From assembly GCF_009755355.1 (NCBI RefSeq), contig NZ_WQLB01000002.1, positions 248,001 to 312,000 of the forward strand: a DNA stretch of 64,000 bases. Direction: 5' to 3'. The translations under genes were made by a program, and so were the position numbers. Source of the stretch: Deinococcus arboris. GTDB taxonomy: Bacteria; Deinococcota; Deinococci; Deinococcales; Deinococcaceae. A model generated the notes under the pieces. That model was not told the origin of the DNA. It did no database searches and was given only the letters and a program-made list of their open reading frames with translations. Within the stretch, counting starts at the first letter, position 1, and every line of letters starts with the position of its first letter. Below are positions 56,093-64,000 of this stretch, piece after piece.

Positions 56093-57576
56093 CCCACCCA
56101 GCCCGCACATTAATGGTGGACCTCCCCGGCCCCAGCCTCACCCCGGACCTGGCCCGCTGGCTGCGCGCCCTGAATCCCGGCGGCGTGTGCCTGTTTGCCC
56201 GCAACATCACCACGCCAGAAGCCACCGCGCGGCTGGTGGCGGATATCCGGGACGCGCTGGAACGCGACGCCCTGGTGGCCACCGACCAAGAGGGCGGCGC
56301 GGTGCTGCGCCGCCTGGACGGCCCGCAGCCGCCCACGCCGCAGGGGCTGGGGGTGCTGGACGATCCCCAGGCCGCCTTTGAGGCGGGGGCGCTGGCAGCG
56401 CGGGGCCTGCTGGAACTGGGCATTAACTGGAATTACGCCCCCAGCCTGGACGTGAACATTGACCCACTGAACCCAGTGATCGGTGAGCGTTCCCTCGGCA
56501 CCGACCCGGCGCGGGTGGCGGCCCTGGGCGTGGCCTGGGCGCTGGGCAGCGAATCGGCGGGTGTTCTGAGTGCCGTCAAGCATTTTCCAGGGCACGGCGA
56601 TACGCGCGTGGACAGCCACCTGGCCCTGCCCGTAGTGAACAAGAGCCGCGCGGCGCTGGAGGCCTGCGAGTGGGTGCCGTTCCGGGCGGCGGTGCAGGCC
56701 GGTGTGGGTAGCGTGATGACCGCGCATATCCTGTATCCCGCCCTGGACCCGGAGCGGCCAGCGACCCTCTCGCCGGCCCTGCTGGACGGCCTGCTGCGTC
56801 AGGAATGGAGCTACAGCGGCATCGTCGTAACGGACGCAATGGACATGAAAGCCGTGGCCGACCGTTATCCTGCTGGGCAGGGCGCCGCTCTGGCGCTGGC
56901 AGCCGGCGCCGACGCCGTCCTGGTGTGCGGGCACGGCGACCAGAGCCTGCACGACCTTCACGCGCGCGCACTGGAGCAGGCCCTGCGGGGCGGCACCCTG
57001 AGCGCAGAGCGCGTGGAAGCTGCCATCACACGCCTGAGTCAGGCAGAGGCGCGCTTTCCGGGAGCGCGGCGCCTAGTCAGCGCCGCGCAGCGCCAGCAGG
57101 ATGAAGCCGCCACCCTGCGGTGGGCGACGGGCGCCCTGGAACGCCAGGGGCTGCTCCCCACCCTTGACCCGGCGGCGCCCGTTCTGCTGTTTGCGCCCGC
57201 CGAGAGTGAGCTGGGCGGTCCCTACGGCGATTTTCTGAGCAGCGAGGCGCTGGCAGCGGCGCTGCGCCCAGCCTTCCCCCATCTTCAAAGTGCGGTGATT
57301 GAGGATGCAGAGGCCACGGCGGCTCTGCTGGCCCGCTTACCCAGCGCCCCGGCGCTGCTGGCCACCACTGGCCGCTGGGGGATACCGGACACCACCGTGG
57401 CCCTGGCGGCACGCCTGGCCACGCGCCGCGCCCCGGCGGTTCACCTGGCCCTGTGGTCGCCTGACGCTGCGGCGCAGCTGCCTTTGCCTGCACTAGTCAC
57501 ACACGGATTCCGGCGGGCGCACTTGCAGGCGGCGGCGCACGCCCTGCTGGGCTCAGGGCAGACTGCGCCGGTCTAG
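56089..57576 (+). CDS. GH3 beta-N-acetylhexosaminidase (NagZ-like)
   Basis: 495 residues without a signal peptide, so cytosolic. The GH3 domain (about 1-335) has VATDQEGGAVLRRL, KHFPGHGDTRVDSH (the His/Asp pair specific to NagZ enzymes) and VVTDAMDMKAV (nucleophile Asp). An additional 160-residue C-terminal domain resembles GH3 C-terminal domains. It should split imported GlcNAc-GlcNAc (or GlcNAc-MurNAc peptides) to free GlcNAc. Last gene of the operon, followed by a hairpin terminator. No nagA or GlcNAc kinase gene is nearby. Confidence 0.9.
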   Translation: MTHPARTLMVDLPGPSLTPDLARWLRALNPGGVCLFARNITTPEATARLVADIRDALERDALVATDQEGGAVLRRLDGPQPPTPQGLGVLDDPQAAFEAGALAARGLLELGINWNYAPSLDVNIDPLNPVIGERSLGTDPARVAALGVAWALGSESAGVLSAVKHFPGHGDTRVDSHLALPVVNKSRAALEACEWVPFRAAVQAGVGSVMTAHILYPALDPERPATLSPALLDGLLRQEWSYSGIVVTDAMDMKAVADRYPAGQGAALALAAGADAVLVCGHGDQSLHDLHARALEQALRGGTLSAERVEAAITRLSQAEARFPGARRLVSAAQRQQDEAATLRWATGALERQGLLPTLDPAAPVLLFAPAESELGGPYGDFLSSEALAAALRPAFPHLQSAVIEDAEATAALLARLPSAPALLATTGRWGIPDTTVALAARLATRRAPAVHLALWSPDAAAQLPLPALVTHGFRRAHLQAAAHALLGSGQTAPV

Positions 57577-57632
57577 TCGGGGGCAAACACCACCTCTACG
57601 CCCTCATCCCTGTTCACTCCTCTGCACCTTTA

Positions 57633-57678
57633 GCGCCTGTCAGCCTCCCGCTGGCAGGCGCCGTTCCTGCTTGTTTCC
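57633..57678 (+). terminator. Terminator of the amino-sugar operon
   Basis: GCGCCTGTCAGC (57633-57644) and GCTGGCAGGCGC (57650-57661) form a 12-bp stem with one G-U pair and a 5-base loop, followed by CGTTCCTGCTTGTTTCC. Confidence 0.75.
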
Positions 57679-57751
57679 ACAGGAGCAGGTGCTACCATCG
57701 GCGCAATCCAAACGAGTGTTCTGGCCCACCTGCGGCCACCGGAGGTTGCCC

Positions 57752-58891
57752 ATGCGAACCCGCCTGACCCTGACTGTCCTTCTTACCTGCGCCTGCACCG
57801 CCCTGGCCGACGTGCGGGTGGGCGTCATTGTATCCTCGACCGGCCCGGCGGCCAGCCTGGGTATTCCCGAGCGCAACACCGTGGCCCTGCTGCCCCAGAC
57901 CATCGGCGGGCAGAAGGTCGTGTACACCATCCTCGATGACGCCTCTGACACCACGGCGGCCGTCACCAACACCCGCAAACTCATTCAGGAGAACAAGGTG
58001 GACCTGATTATCGGGACCACCACCACGCCCGCCTCGCTGGCCATGATTGACGTGGTGGCCGAAGCGAAGGTGCCTCTGATCAGTCTGGCCGCCAGCGAGG
58101 GCATCATCAAGCCTGTGGACGCCAAGCGGCAGTGGGTATTCAAGACCCCCCAGACCGACGCCCTGATGGCGGCGGCCATCGTCCAGCACATGCAGCAGAA
58201 CAAGATTAAAACGGTGGGCTACATCGGCTTTAACGACGCCTACGGCGAAGGCTGGCTGGCCGAACTGAAACGCAGCGCGGCGGCGCGCGGCATTCGCGTG
58301 GTGGCCGAGGAACGTTATGGGCGCAGCGACACCAGCGTGACCGGCCAGATTCTGAAAATCGTGGCGGCCCGTCCCGACGCGGTGTTGATCGGCGCTTCTG
58401 GCGTGCCGGCCGTGCTGCCGCAAAAGACCCTGAATGACCGAGGCTACAGCGGCAAGATTTACCAGACGCACGGAGTCGCCAACGCTGATTTTCTGCGCGT
58501 GGGCGGCAAGGATGTCGAGGGCGCCATTCTGCCCGCCGGCCCGGTGCTGGTGGCAGACCAGCTGCCCGACAGCAGCCCCAGCAAGCGCGTGGGCCTGAAT
58601 TACATGTCGCTGTACGAAAGCCGCTACGGCAAAGACAGCGTCTCCACATTTGGTGCCCACATGTGGGACGCCGGCCTGCTGATGCAAAAGGCCATTCCGG
58701 TGGCCCTCAAGCGGGCCAAGCCCGGCACCGCCGAGTTCCGGGACGCCCTGCGGGACGCCCTGGAAGCCACCCGCAATGTGATTGGGTCGCACGGCATCTT
58801 CAACCTGTCAGCGACCGACCACCTGGGCCTGGACGCCCGCAGCCGCGTCATGGTGCAGGTCGTGAACGGCACCTGGAAGTTGCTGAAATAG
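57752..58891 (+). CDS. ABC transporter substrate-binding protein (branched-chain amino acid type)
   Basis: 379 residues from the ATG at 57752, preceded by GGAGG; the longer frame from 57671 runs through the leader. Signal peptide RLTLTVLLTCACTALA. Peripla_BP_6/LivJ-type fold: VGVIVSSTGPAASLGIPERN, shortened blocks IIGTTTTPASLAM, GYIGFNDAYGEGWL and ARPDAVLIGASG. It should bind an amino acid or an aromatic/short acid. No permease or ATPase gene is adjacent, so it is an orphan here. Not part of the amino-sugar operon, because a terminator precedes it. Confidence 0.88.
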   Translation: MRTRLTLTVLLTCACTALADVRVGVIVSSTGPAASLGIPERNTVALLPQTIGGQKVVYTILDDASDTTAAVTNTRKLIQENKVDLIIGTTTTPASLAMIDVVAEAKVPLISLAASEGIIKPVDAKRQWVFKTPQTDALMAAAIVQHMQQNKIKTVGYIGFNDAYGEGWLAELKRSAAARGIRVVAEERYGRSDTSVTGQILKIVAARPDAVLIGASGVPAVLPQKTLNDRGYSGKIYQTHGVANADFLRVGGKDVEGAILPAGPVLVADQLPDSSPSKRVGLNYMSLYESRYGKDSVSTFGAHMWDAGLLMQKAIPVALKRAKPGTAEFRDALRDALEATRNVIGSHGIFNLSATDHLGLDARSRVMVQVVNGTWKLLK

Positions 58892-58962
58892 GGCGGGGCT
58901 AACCCCGGTTAGGCACCACCCGTCTTAAACGCTTCTGAGACCTGTCTAACGCGGCCTTACTG

Positions 58963-59003
58963 CCAGGCACCCGTCCGAATTGGGCAGGTGCCTGGTATTT
59001 GTT
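58963..59003 (+). terminator. Terminator after the binding-protein gene
   Basis: CCAGGCACC (58963-58971) and GGTGCCTGG (58987-58995) form a perfect 9-bp stem, followed by TATTTGTTG. Confidence 0.7.
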
Positions 59004-59072
59004 GAATTCGTAGATTCACCGCGCCGCATGTGCGGCAGCTCGGCCACCGTGAATGTGGCAAGATGCCAAACA

Positions 59073-59258
59073 ATGAATCGCCACGACCAGGCCAACGCCG
59101 ACCAGATTGCCTGGCTGCACGCTGCGTTGACCGCTGCGACATCCACTGAATCTGAGTCGGCGGTTCCCGGACAACGCCCTTGTGCTCAAGTCGCCCCGAA
59201 TGGAGAGGGGGACCTGTTCCCAGAGAAGGGCCGCCAAGGCACGCGAGACACTTCTTAG
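59073..59258 (+). CDS. Small hypothetical protein with HDQxNAxQ motif
   Basis: 61 residues, hydrophilic. Its start (NRHDQANADQIAWLHAAL) resembles the centre of the small frame at 62114 (TPHDQVNAQQVEILRAAL), so the segment appears twice around the SARP-like gene. No ribosome-binding site is obvious. It may be a real small gene or a remnant. Function unknown. Confidence 0.4.
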   Translation: MNRHDQANADQIAWLHAALTAATSTESESAVPGQRPCAQVAPNGEGDLFPEKGRQGTRDTS

Positions 59259-59365
59259 GTATCACCGACTTCAGCATGGATCAGGAGTGGCGTAAGGCCA
59301 CAGCTGTTGAACCAACACCCGCTCATGGTCACCAAGCCATCACTTCGCCCCAGCCGGTCGCCGCG

Positions 59366-61477
59366 TCAAACCAGCGTACGGAGCAACTGCACAGCCTGTT
59401 GAACTGTAGGGTCACCGTTCTCCAGCCGTTCAGTCAGGTCCTGATACAGCCGTTCGTGAATCTCACGACGTGCATCATCAGCCCACGGGCCCTGAGCATC
59501 AGCCAAGAAAGGCCCCCGGATTTCAAGAGGCCCACGGATATGGACCGCTGGCGCGAGAAACAGATCCCTGGCAAGCCAGGAAGTGGTCAGGGCAAGGAGC
59601 GGATGAAGCTGGTGCTGTCCACCCTCAATCACGATAGGGTCCGCACCCTCGGGCAAAAGCGGCCGTAAGGTCTCCCGCAACCCCCGAAGTGTCTTCTTGA
59701 AGAGGTCCACCACTTTCTTATCAGCCTGCTCCTCCCACAGCGCAGCCATGAGCTGTTGCCGGGTACTTGCACCTTGGAGGGCCAGGAAGGCGAGCAACTC
59801 GGCAGAGCGGCGCAGTGGGAACCGGAGCAGGCGCTCTTGGTGATAAATCTCCAGTGGCCCCAGAAGTTCCAGGCGCAGTGGGACTGTCCCTATCATCTGG
59901 TGACCAAAGACCTGCTCAACGCGCTCCCGCCACTCTGGCTGCTGTCGCAACCAGGTCAAGGTCTCGGTCAGTAGTGAGGCGTCAGTGAGCAGCGGGGTGT
60001 CCTGACCGAACGCATCTAGCTTCGTCCTTAGGACTTCCGTGTCTGGCGTCTTTCCCGCTTTCAAGGCCAGGGCAACGAGATAGATATGGGCTCTGGCCTC
60101 GTTCCAATTGAAGAGGGAGCCGCTTAACGCCTCCCGGAACTGCTTTTCCGCCGTCAGCCACTCCTGCTTCGCAAAGGTGATGACACCAGCTGTAAAGGCC
60201 AGCTGCGCCTCACCGTCCGGATCGGTCCCAAGCAGGGCCCGCGCTTCCCGGTGGACTTGCTCAGCGGCCTCAATCTGCTGATTGAAGACGAGGCGCTCGG
60301 CGACAGACGAAAGGGCCATCACCTCGTCCGCTGGTAACTGCAACTGCCGCAGCAGCAGCACTGCTTGCCGCGTCGAGGCGAGCGCGTCAACATGCATGCC
60401 GTACCGATGGTGGATCGTCGCTTTGGACATGGCCAGCCAGGCTTGGTGCCTCGGAGAGATATGAGACAGCCGTTCCGCATCCTGGAGGTGCTGAAGCGCC
60501 TCCGTGACTCTGCCCCTGTCGCCAAGGGCCTGAGCGTAGTTATTGAGCAGCGTGGCGAGGAAGCGCCACTGCGATGTCCGGTTATAAAGAGTAATCGCCT
60601 GCTGGTAATGAGGCTCCGCTGTTGCCCAATCGCTCAAATTCTCATAGGCGCAGGCAAGCGTAACGTGAGCGAGTCCCATATAACGCAGGTCCACATGAGC
60701 CGTCGCCTGATCAAGTAGCTCTTGAGCCGCTTCTAGATGCTCTACATCCTGACTTAAACAATCCAAGCTGATGGCTTTTAAATGCAGGATACGCAGCTGA
60801 TCAATACCGGCTATGTCAGTGGCGAGCGCTTGCCGAGCAACCTGCAAAGCCAGTTGATATTGACCTTCCGAGTGAAGCGCGAAGCTGAACGCCTGCATGA
60901 GGCGGGGGTTACGATCACCACGGTCATACGCTTGCTGAACCTGTTGACGCGCTTCAATCGCCATTTCGCGGCCCGAAACGATTTGACTGAGCCAGTAAGC
61001 CGCTTGCGCACGGGCGCCAAGCCACGCCGAAGGAATACTTTTCAGTTCTAATTCAATTCGCTCGTGATTGCCGATGTGGTGGTGCTCGCTGATCCACTTC
61101 TCCAGCACAGCATTTAAGCCTTCCTGATCGCCAATGTCATTCAGGAGAGAAGCAGCTAGAGAGATGTTGTCGTCTCGCAGGGCCTCTGCACTGTGCTGCT
61201 GGATCAACTCGCGGTAGCGCCGTGGAAACGTGATGGAGAGTCGTTGGGTCAGTGCTTCTCTCAGTTCGGAAGGCACAGGGATGGTGCCGTTCTCTTGGAC
61301 CACGAGGGGCAGGTGTGTCTGCACCTGGTCCCACCAGACATCGGGAAGATCCGGCGCCACGCTGAGCGAGCGAACAGGGTGCCAGGTCTTCTCCAGCGCC
61401 AGCGGAAGAAGAGCATTGAGCAGCGTGGGCGGCAGCTGCTGCAGCGCCGTTTCGATCTCAGCCGGGCGAGACGTCAT
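59366..61477 (-). CDS. SARP-like transcriptional regulator, DNA-binding domain at C-terminus
   Basis: 703 residues. Residues 1-520 are helical TPR-like repeats (for example GLAHVTLACAYENLSDWATAEPHY, shortened to its key ALA..Y..A..Y pattern). Residues 530-620 resemble the OmpR/SARP winged helix: LRLELLGPLEIYH, RRSAELLAFLALQG, RQQLMAALWEE and VVDLFKKTLRGLRETL. About 80 further residues follow. In most SARP or BTAD activators this domain is at the N-terminus, so the order is reversed. No ATPase domain. Targets unknown; the divergent gene at 61597 is a candidate. Confidence 0.75.
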   Translation of the reverse strand: MTSRPAEIETALQQLPPTLLNALLPLALEKTWHPVRSLSVAPDLPDVWWDQVQTHLPLVVQENGTIPVPSELREALTQRLSITFPRRYRELIQQHSAEALRDDNISLAASLLNDIGDQEGLNAVLEKWISEHHHIGNHERIELELKSIPSAWLGARAQAAYWLSQIVSGREMAIEARQQVQQAYDRGDRNPRLMQAFSFALHSEGQYQLALQVARQALATDIAGIDQLRILHLKAISLDCLSQDVEHLEAAQELLDQATAHVDLRYMGLAHVTLACAYENLSDWATAEPHYQQAITLYNRTSQWRFLATLLNNYAQALGDRGRVTEALQHLQDAERLSHISPRHQAWLAMSKATIHHRYGMHVDALASTRQAVLLLRQLQLPADEVMALSSVAERLVFNQQIEAAEQVHREARALLGTDPDGEAQLAFTAGVITFAKQEWLTAEKQFREALSGSLFNWNEARAHIYLVALALKAGKTPDTEVLRTKLDAFGQDTPLLTDASLLTETLTWLRQQPEWRERVEQVFGHQMIGTVPLRLELLGPLEIYHQERLLRFPLRRSAELLAFLALQGASTRQQLMAALWEEQADKKVVDLFKKTLRGLRETLRPLLPEGADPIVIEGGQHQLHPLLALTTSWLARDLFLAPAVHIRGPLEIRGPFLADAQGPWADDARREIHERLYQDLTERLENGDPTVQQAVQLLRTLV

Positions 61478-61596
61478 AGCGGCAGACTAGCGGCTCTTCC
61501 CCCCTTTTTCCCCCCCCGCCTCCTACCCTTGAGAGGGAAAAGACCACCACACTGGTCAATCTATCTCTTCGCCGCTGCTTTCTGGGAGCCCTGCTT

Positions 61597-62070
61597 GTGA
61601 CCGAATTTGAATCTCCTCTCAAAGAATCCACTCTGTTCTTCGCCCCTCCAGCTCTTTATGGACTGATTGAGCGCGTCCGGGCGCGAGACCGGCGGTGCCG
61701 CGCGTTGGCGCAGGGTCTGGTCCTCGCCTACTCCCTTGACGCCGCACTGGGTGCGCGGCCATATGCCGCCAGCGCTTCTTCTGATTTCGTAACGGCTGTG
61801 AATGACATGCTGCATAAGCAGGACGTCCAAGCCTGCCCCTTGGCTCCCTTGTTCCATGACTTCCTGGCCCTGCTGCTCAAATCGGACGCTGGCGCGCCAC
61901 TTACGGTTAACAGCGCCCAGCACCTCAAGGTCGTGAATGTTGAGCCCTTAGAAACTGAACTCTTGCTGGAGCTTCACGACCTCTGTCACCTGCGGCGAGA
62001 GCTTTACCAGCTGTGCCAACCTGCATTGGCCAATCTGGACTGGAGCGCCCAGCAGGCCCGTGCCGTTTGA
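61597..62070 (+). CDS. Hypothetical protein divergent from the SARP-like gene
   Basis: 157 residues from a GTG with GGGAG upstream. Predicted helical and soluble, with Leu-rich segments (LFHDFLALLL, LLLELHDLCHLRREL). I do not recognise the family. Separated from the regulator start by 119 bases containing C- and T-runs. Its position suggests regulation by that protein. Confidence 0.6.
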   Translation: MTEFESPLKESTLFFAPPALYGLIERVRARDRRCRALAQGLVLAYSLDAALGARPYAASASSDFVTAVNDMLHKQDVQACPLAPLFHDFLALLLKSDAGAPLTVNSAQHLKVVNVEPLETELLLELHDLCHLRRELYQLCQPALANLDWSAQQARAV

Positions 62071-62113
62071 CTGGATATAAGGTTGACGGCAAAGCTCTTG
62101 CCCTGGACGATCA

Positions 62114-62365
62114 GTGTTCTGCGATTCTCGCGGCGCGAAAAAGGCCCATGCAGCCGCACACGCTCAGTTTCTAGAGCACGCCGCATCAGTGACTCCGCAC
62201 GACCAAGTCAATGCACAGCAAGTGGAGATTCTGCGGGCTGCGCTGGGCCATCCCAACGAGCCTTCATCTCCCATCACCCTCTACAGCTCTCTAAACCTGG
62301 CAGGGCAATCTAGACAAAAAGCACTGTCCAGAACATCAAAAACACTGAGTGAGCGGGAGGAGTGA
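62114..62365 (+). CDS. Small hypothetical protein with HDQxNAxQ motif
   Basis: 83 residues from a GTG; no clear ribosome-binding site. It contains KKAHAAAHAQFLEHAASVTPHDQ, listed as the basic helix KKAHAAAHAQFL and then TPHDQVNAQQVEILRAAL, similar to the small frame at 59073. A TTGACG at 62082 could be a -35 box. May be a real small gene or a decayed copy. Function unknown. Confidence 0.4.
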   Translation: MFCDSRGAKKAHAAAHAQFLEHAASVTPHDQVNAQQVEILRAALGHPNEPSSPITLYSSLNLAGQSRQKALSRTSKTLSEREE

Positions 62366-62413
62366 GAACAATCTAGAAAAGCCCAGAAATCGAAGTGGCT
62401 ATTCGCCTGATAC

Positions 62414-64000
62414 TCAGTCCACAGCGGCGGCCAGAGCCCGTCCGGCGGCGCGTCCACTGAAGATGCAGCCTCCTAAAAAGGTGCCTTCCAGCGCCCGGTA
62501 GCCGTGAACCCCACCGCCTCCGAAGCCAGCCACCTCGCCCGCCGCAGATAAGCCCGGCAAAGGCTGTCCGTCCTGGCCCAGCACGCGCCCTTCCAGGTCC
62601 GTTGCCAGCCCACCCAACGACTTGCGGGTCAGGATGTTGAGCTTGACAGCAATCAGAGGCCCACTGGCCGGGTCAAGGATCGGCGCGGGCTTCGCCACCC
62701 GAATCAGGCGCTCGCTGAGAATATTGCGGGCATTGCGGATAAGGGCGAGCTGCGGGTCTTTCCCGGCCACATTGCGCAGCTGGAGGTCGCGGTCGCGGAC
62801 TTCCTGCTCCACCTGAGCGAAGTCTACCTGGTCGTTGCCAACCAGCTCGTTCATCCCGGCGACCAGCTCGCGCAGGTTGTTCCGCACCACGAAGTCTGCG
62901 CCATGGTCCATGAACGCCTGCACTGGCGCCTGCACCCCCCGGACGCGCTCTAGGGTCAGACGGATATTTTTGCCAGTCAGATCGGGGTTCTGTTCGCTGC
63001 CAGAAAGGGCATGCTCACGTCTGATGATGGCGCGGTTGAGCAGGAACCAGGTGTAGGGATACCCTTGGGTGGTGATGTGCCGCAAGGTGTCGAGGGTGCT
63101 GGCCCCCGGAATGTGGGGGAAGGGCAGGCGCTTTCCAGTGGGGTCCAGCCACAGGCTGCTGGGCCCAGGCAGAATACGAATCCCGTGATTCGGCCAGATG
63201 GGATTCCAGTTCCGGAGCCCCTCGGTGTAATGCCACATCCGGTCCGGGTTGATGAGCTGGGCCCCGACCTTCTGCACCGCCTGCTGGAGCAGGCCATCAA
63301 CGTGCTTTGGTACGCCTGAGACCATGAAGGCGGGGGCCGGCCCCAAACGCTCGGTCGGCCAGTACCGGCGCACCAGCTCGTGATTTCCTCCGATTCCCCC
63401 AGAGGTCACCAGCACTGCCTGAGCATTCAAGCTGAAGTCGTCCACGACCACCCGCGAACTGCTTTCACCGCGCTGCACGTCGGAGGCTTCCAGAATATCT
63501 CCGTAAACCCCCTGCACGACCCCCTGGATCATGTTCAGGCCGCGCACACGGTGGCGGAAGTGAAAGCGAATCCAGCCGGCCTGCTGATGCGCGCGGACGC
63601 GCCGCTCAAAAGGGGCCAGGACGCCCGGCCCTGTGCCCCAGGTGATATGAAAGCGCGGCACGCTGTTGCCTGGCAGACTCGCGCCTGCCCCGCCCCGCTC
63701 GGCCCAGCCCACAGCCGGAAACCACCGCATCCCCTGGGCATGCAGCCAGGACCGCTTCTCGCCGGCGGCAAAGTCCACGTAAGCCTCCGCCCATTTTCTG
63801 GGCCAGTGGTCCTCAGGGCGGTCAAAGGCGGCGGCCGTCATCCAATCGCGCAGCGCCAGATCACGGGAGTCATGAATGCCCAAGCGGCGCTGCTCCGGAC
63901 TGTCCACGAAGAAGAGGCCACCCAGCGACCAGAAGGCCTGTCCACCCAGGTTCTGCTCGCCTTCCTGATCCAGCAGAAGGACGCGCTTTCCGGCGTCGGC
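62414..64000 (-). CDS. FAD-binding dehydrogenase (start outside window)
   Basis: The frame stays open to the window end, where the translation reads ADAGKRVLLLDQEGEQNLGG, the part just after the N-terminal dinucleotide-binding motif, so only about 20-25 residues are missing. The remaining 528 residues belong to the flavoprotein group of fumarate reductase/3-ketosteroid dehydrogenase: VLVTSGGIGGNHELVRRYWP, and at the end AAGEVAGFGGGGVHGYRALEG with GTFLGGCIFSGRAAGRAL for FAD binding. It probably oxidises or reduces a hydrophobic substrate; no partner gene is visible. Convergent with the small frame at 62114. Confidence 0.85.
   Translation of the reverse strand, partial: ADAGKRVLLLDQEGEQNLGGQAFWSLGGLFFVDSPEQRRLGIHDSRDLALRDWMTAAAFDRPEDHWPRKWAEAYVDFAAGEKRSWLHAQGMRWFPAVGWAERGGAGASLPGNSVPRFHITWGTGPGVLAPFERRVRAHQQAGWIRFHFRHRVRGLNMIQGVVQGVYGDILEASDVQRGESSSRVVVDDFSLNAQAVLVTSGGIGGNHELVRRYWPTERLGPAPAFMVSGVPKHVDGLLQQAVQKVGAQLINPDRMWHYTEGLRNWNPIWPNHGIRILPGPSSLWLDPTGKRLPFPHIPGASTLDTLRHITTQGYPYTWFLLNRAIIRREHALSGSEQNPDLTGKNIRLTLERVRGVQAPVQAFMDHGADFVVRNNLRELVAGMNELVGNDQVDFAQVEQEVRDRDLQLRNVAGKDPQLALIRNARNILSERLIRVAKPAPILDPASGPLIAVKLNILTRKSLGGLATDLEGRVLGQDGQPLPGLSAAGEVAGFGGGGVHGYRALEGTFLGGCIFSGRAAGRALAAAVD

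Overview
The window is high-GC and carries features typical of Deinococcus: a leaderless promoter, several TPR- or GAF-linked diguanylate cyclases, a GAF histidine kinase of the phytochrome type, and a CsoR copper sensor with the Cys-His-His ligand set described in Thermus. I read it as a chromosome or megaplasmid segment of a Deinococcus-like bacterium. No tRNA, rRNA, CRISPR array or insertion sequence was seen. Genes at both window ends are cut.

Layout. Positions 1-2012: the end of a TPR-GGDEF protein, then copZ-csoR under a promoter whose spacer is a perfect C/G palindrome. 2154-4001: a secreted GH18-type chitinase with CBM2 and Ig modules. 4546-15356: signalling and metabolic genes (GAF-GGDEF, ABC exporter, GAF histidine kinase, phenylacetate-CoA ligase, secreted subtilase, TPR-GGDEF-EAL). 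15437-21515 (minus): a tightly overlapping operon of two SDRs, an acyl-CoA dehydrogenase, an APH-type kinase, a macrodomain protein, a histidine phosphatase and two unknown proteins. It diverges from an aldehyde dehydrogenase across a palindromic operator. The kinase/dehydrogenase/SDR set resembles 4-hydroxyacyl-CoA (levulinate-type) catabolism.

23340-48345 is the most unusual part: a divergent contractile injection system (CIS/eCIS) locus. The plus arm encodes sheath, tube, a tail-assembly-like protein, a 56-residue protein, a second tube-like protein and a 1,655-residue Pro/Ala-rich DUF4157 protein with HExxH. The minus arm encodes a DUF4255 tail-terminator-like protein, a gp25-like protein, a J-like baseplate protein, an FHA-fused tail protein, a 1,615-residue membrane protein (degenerate kinase, FHA, one TM helix, about nine Ig-like repeats), a CIS-tube/Afp7-like protein, a VgrG-like spike, a two-domain candidate effector (transglycosylase plus C39-like cysteine peptidase), a small secreted protein and an AAA+ ATPase. 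FHA domains in two adjacent proteins and a kinase lacking both the ATP-binding Lys and the catalytic Asp suggest phosphothreonine-linked control or membrane docking of the particle. I do not recognise this combination.

48400-57576 is a chitin/N-acetylglucosamine locus: a second GH18 chitinase diverges from an RpiR regulator, an ABC sugar importer, a SIS-type glucosamine-6-phosphate deaminase and a GH3 N-acetylhexosaminidase. An AT-rich palindrome is shared by the upstream regions of the rpiR gene and both chitinases. The two chitinase genes share an ungapped, nearly identical segment of about 636 bp in direct orientation, 46,405 bp apart, so the CIS locus sits between recombinogenic repeats. 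57752-64000: an amino-acid-type ABC binding protein, a SARP-like regulator with its DNA-binding domain at the C-terminus, small unknown proteins around it, and a cut FAD-dependent dehydrogenase.
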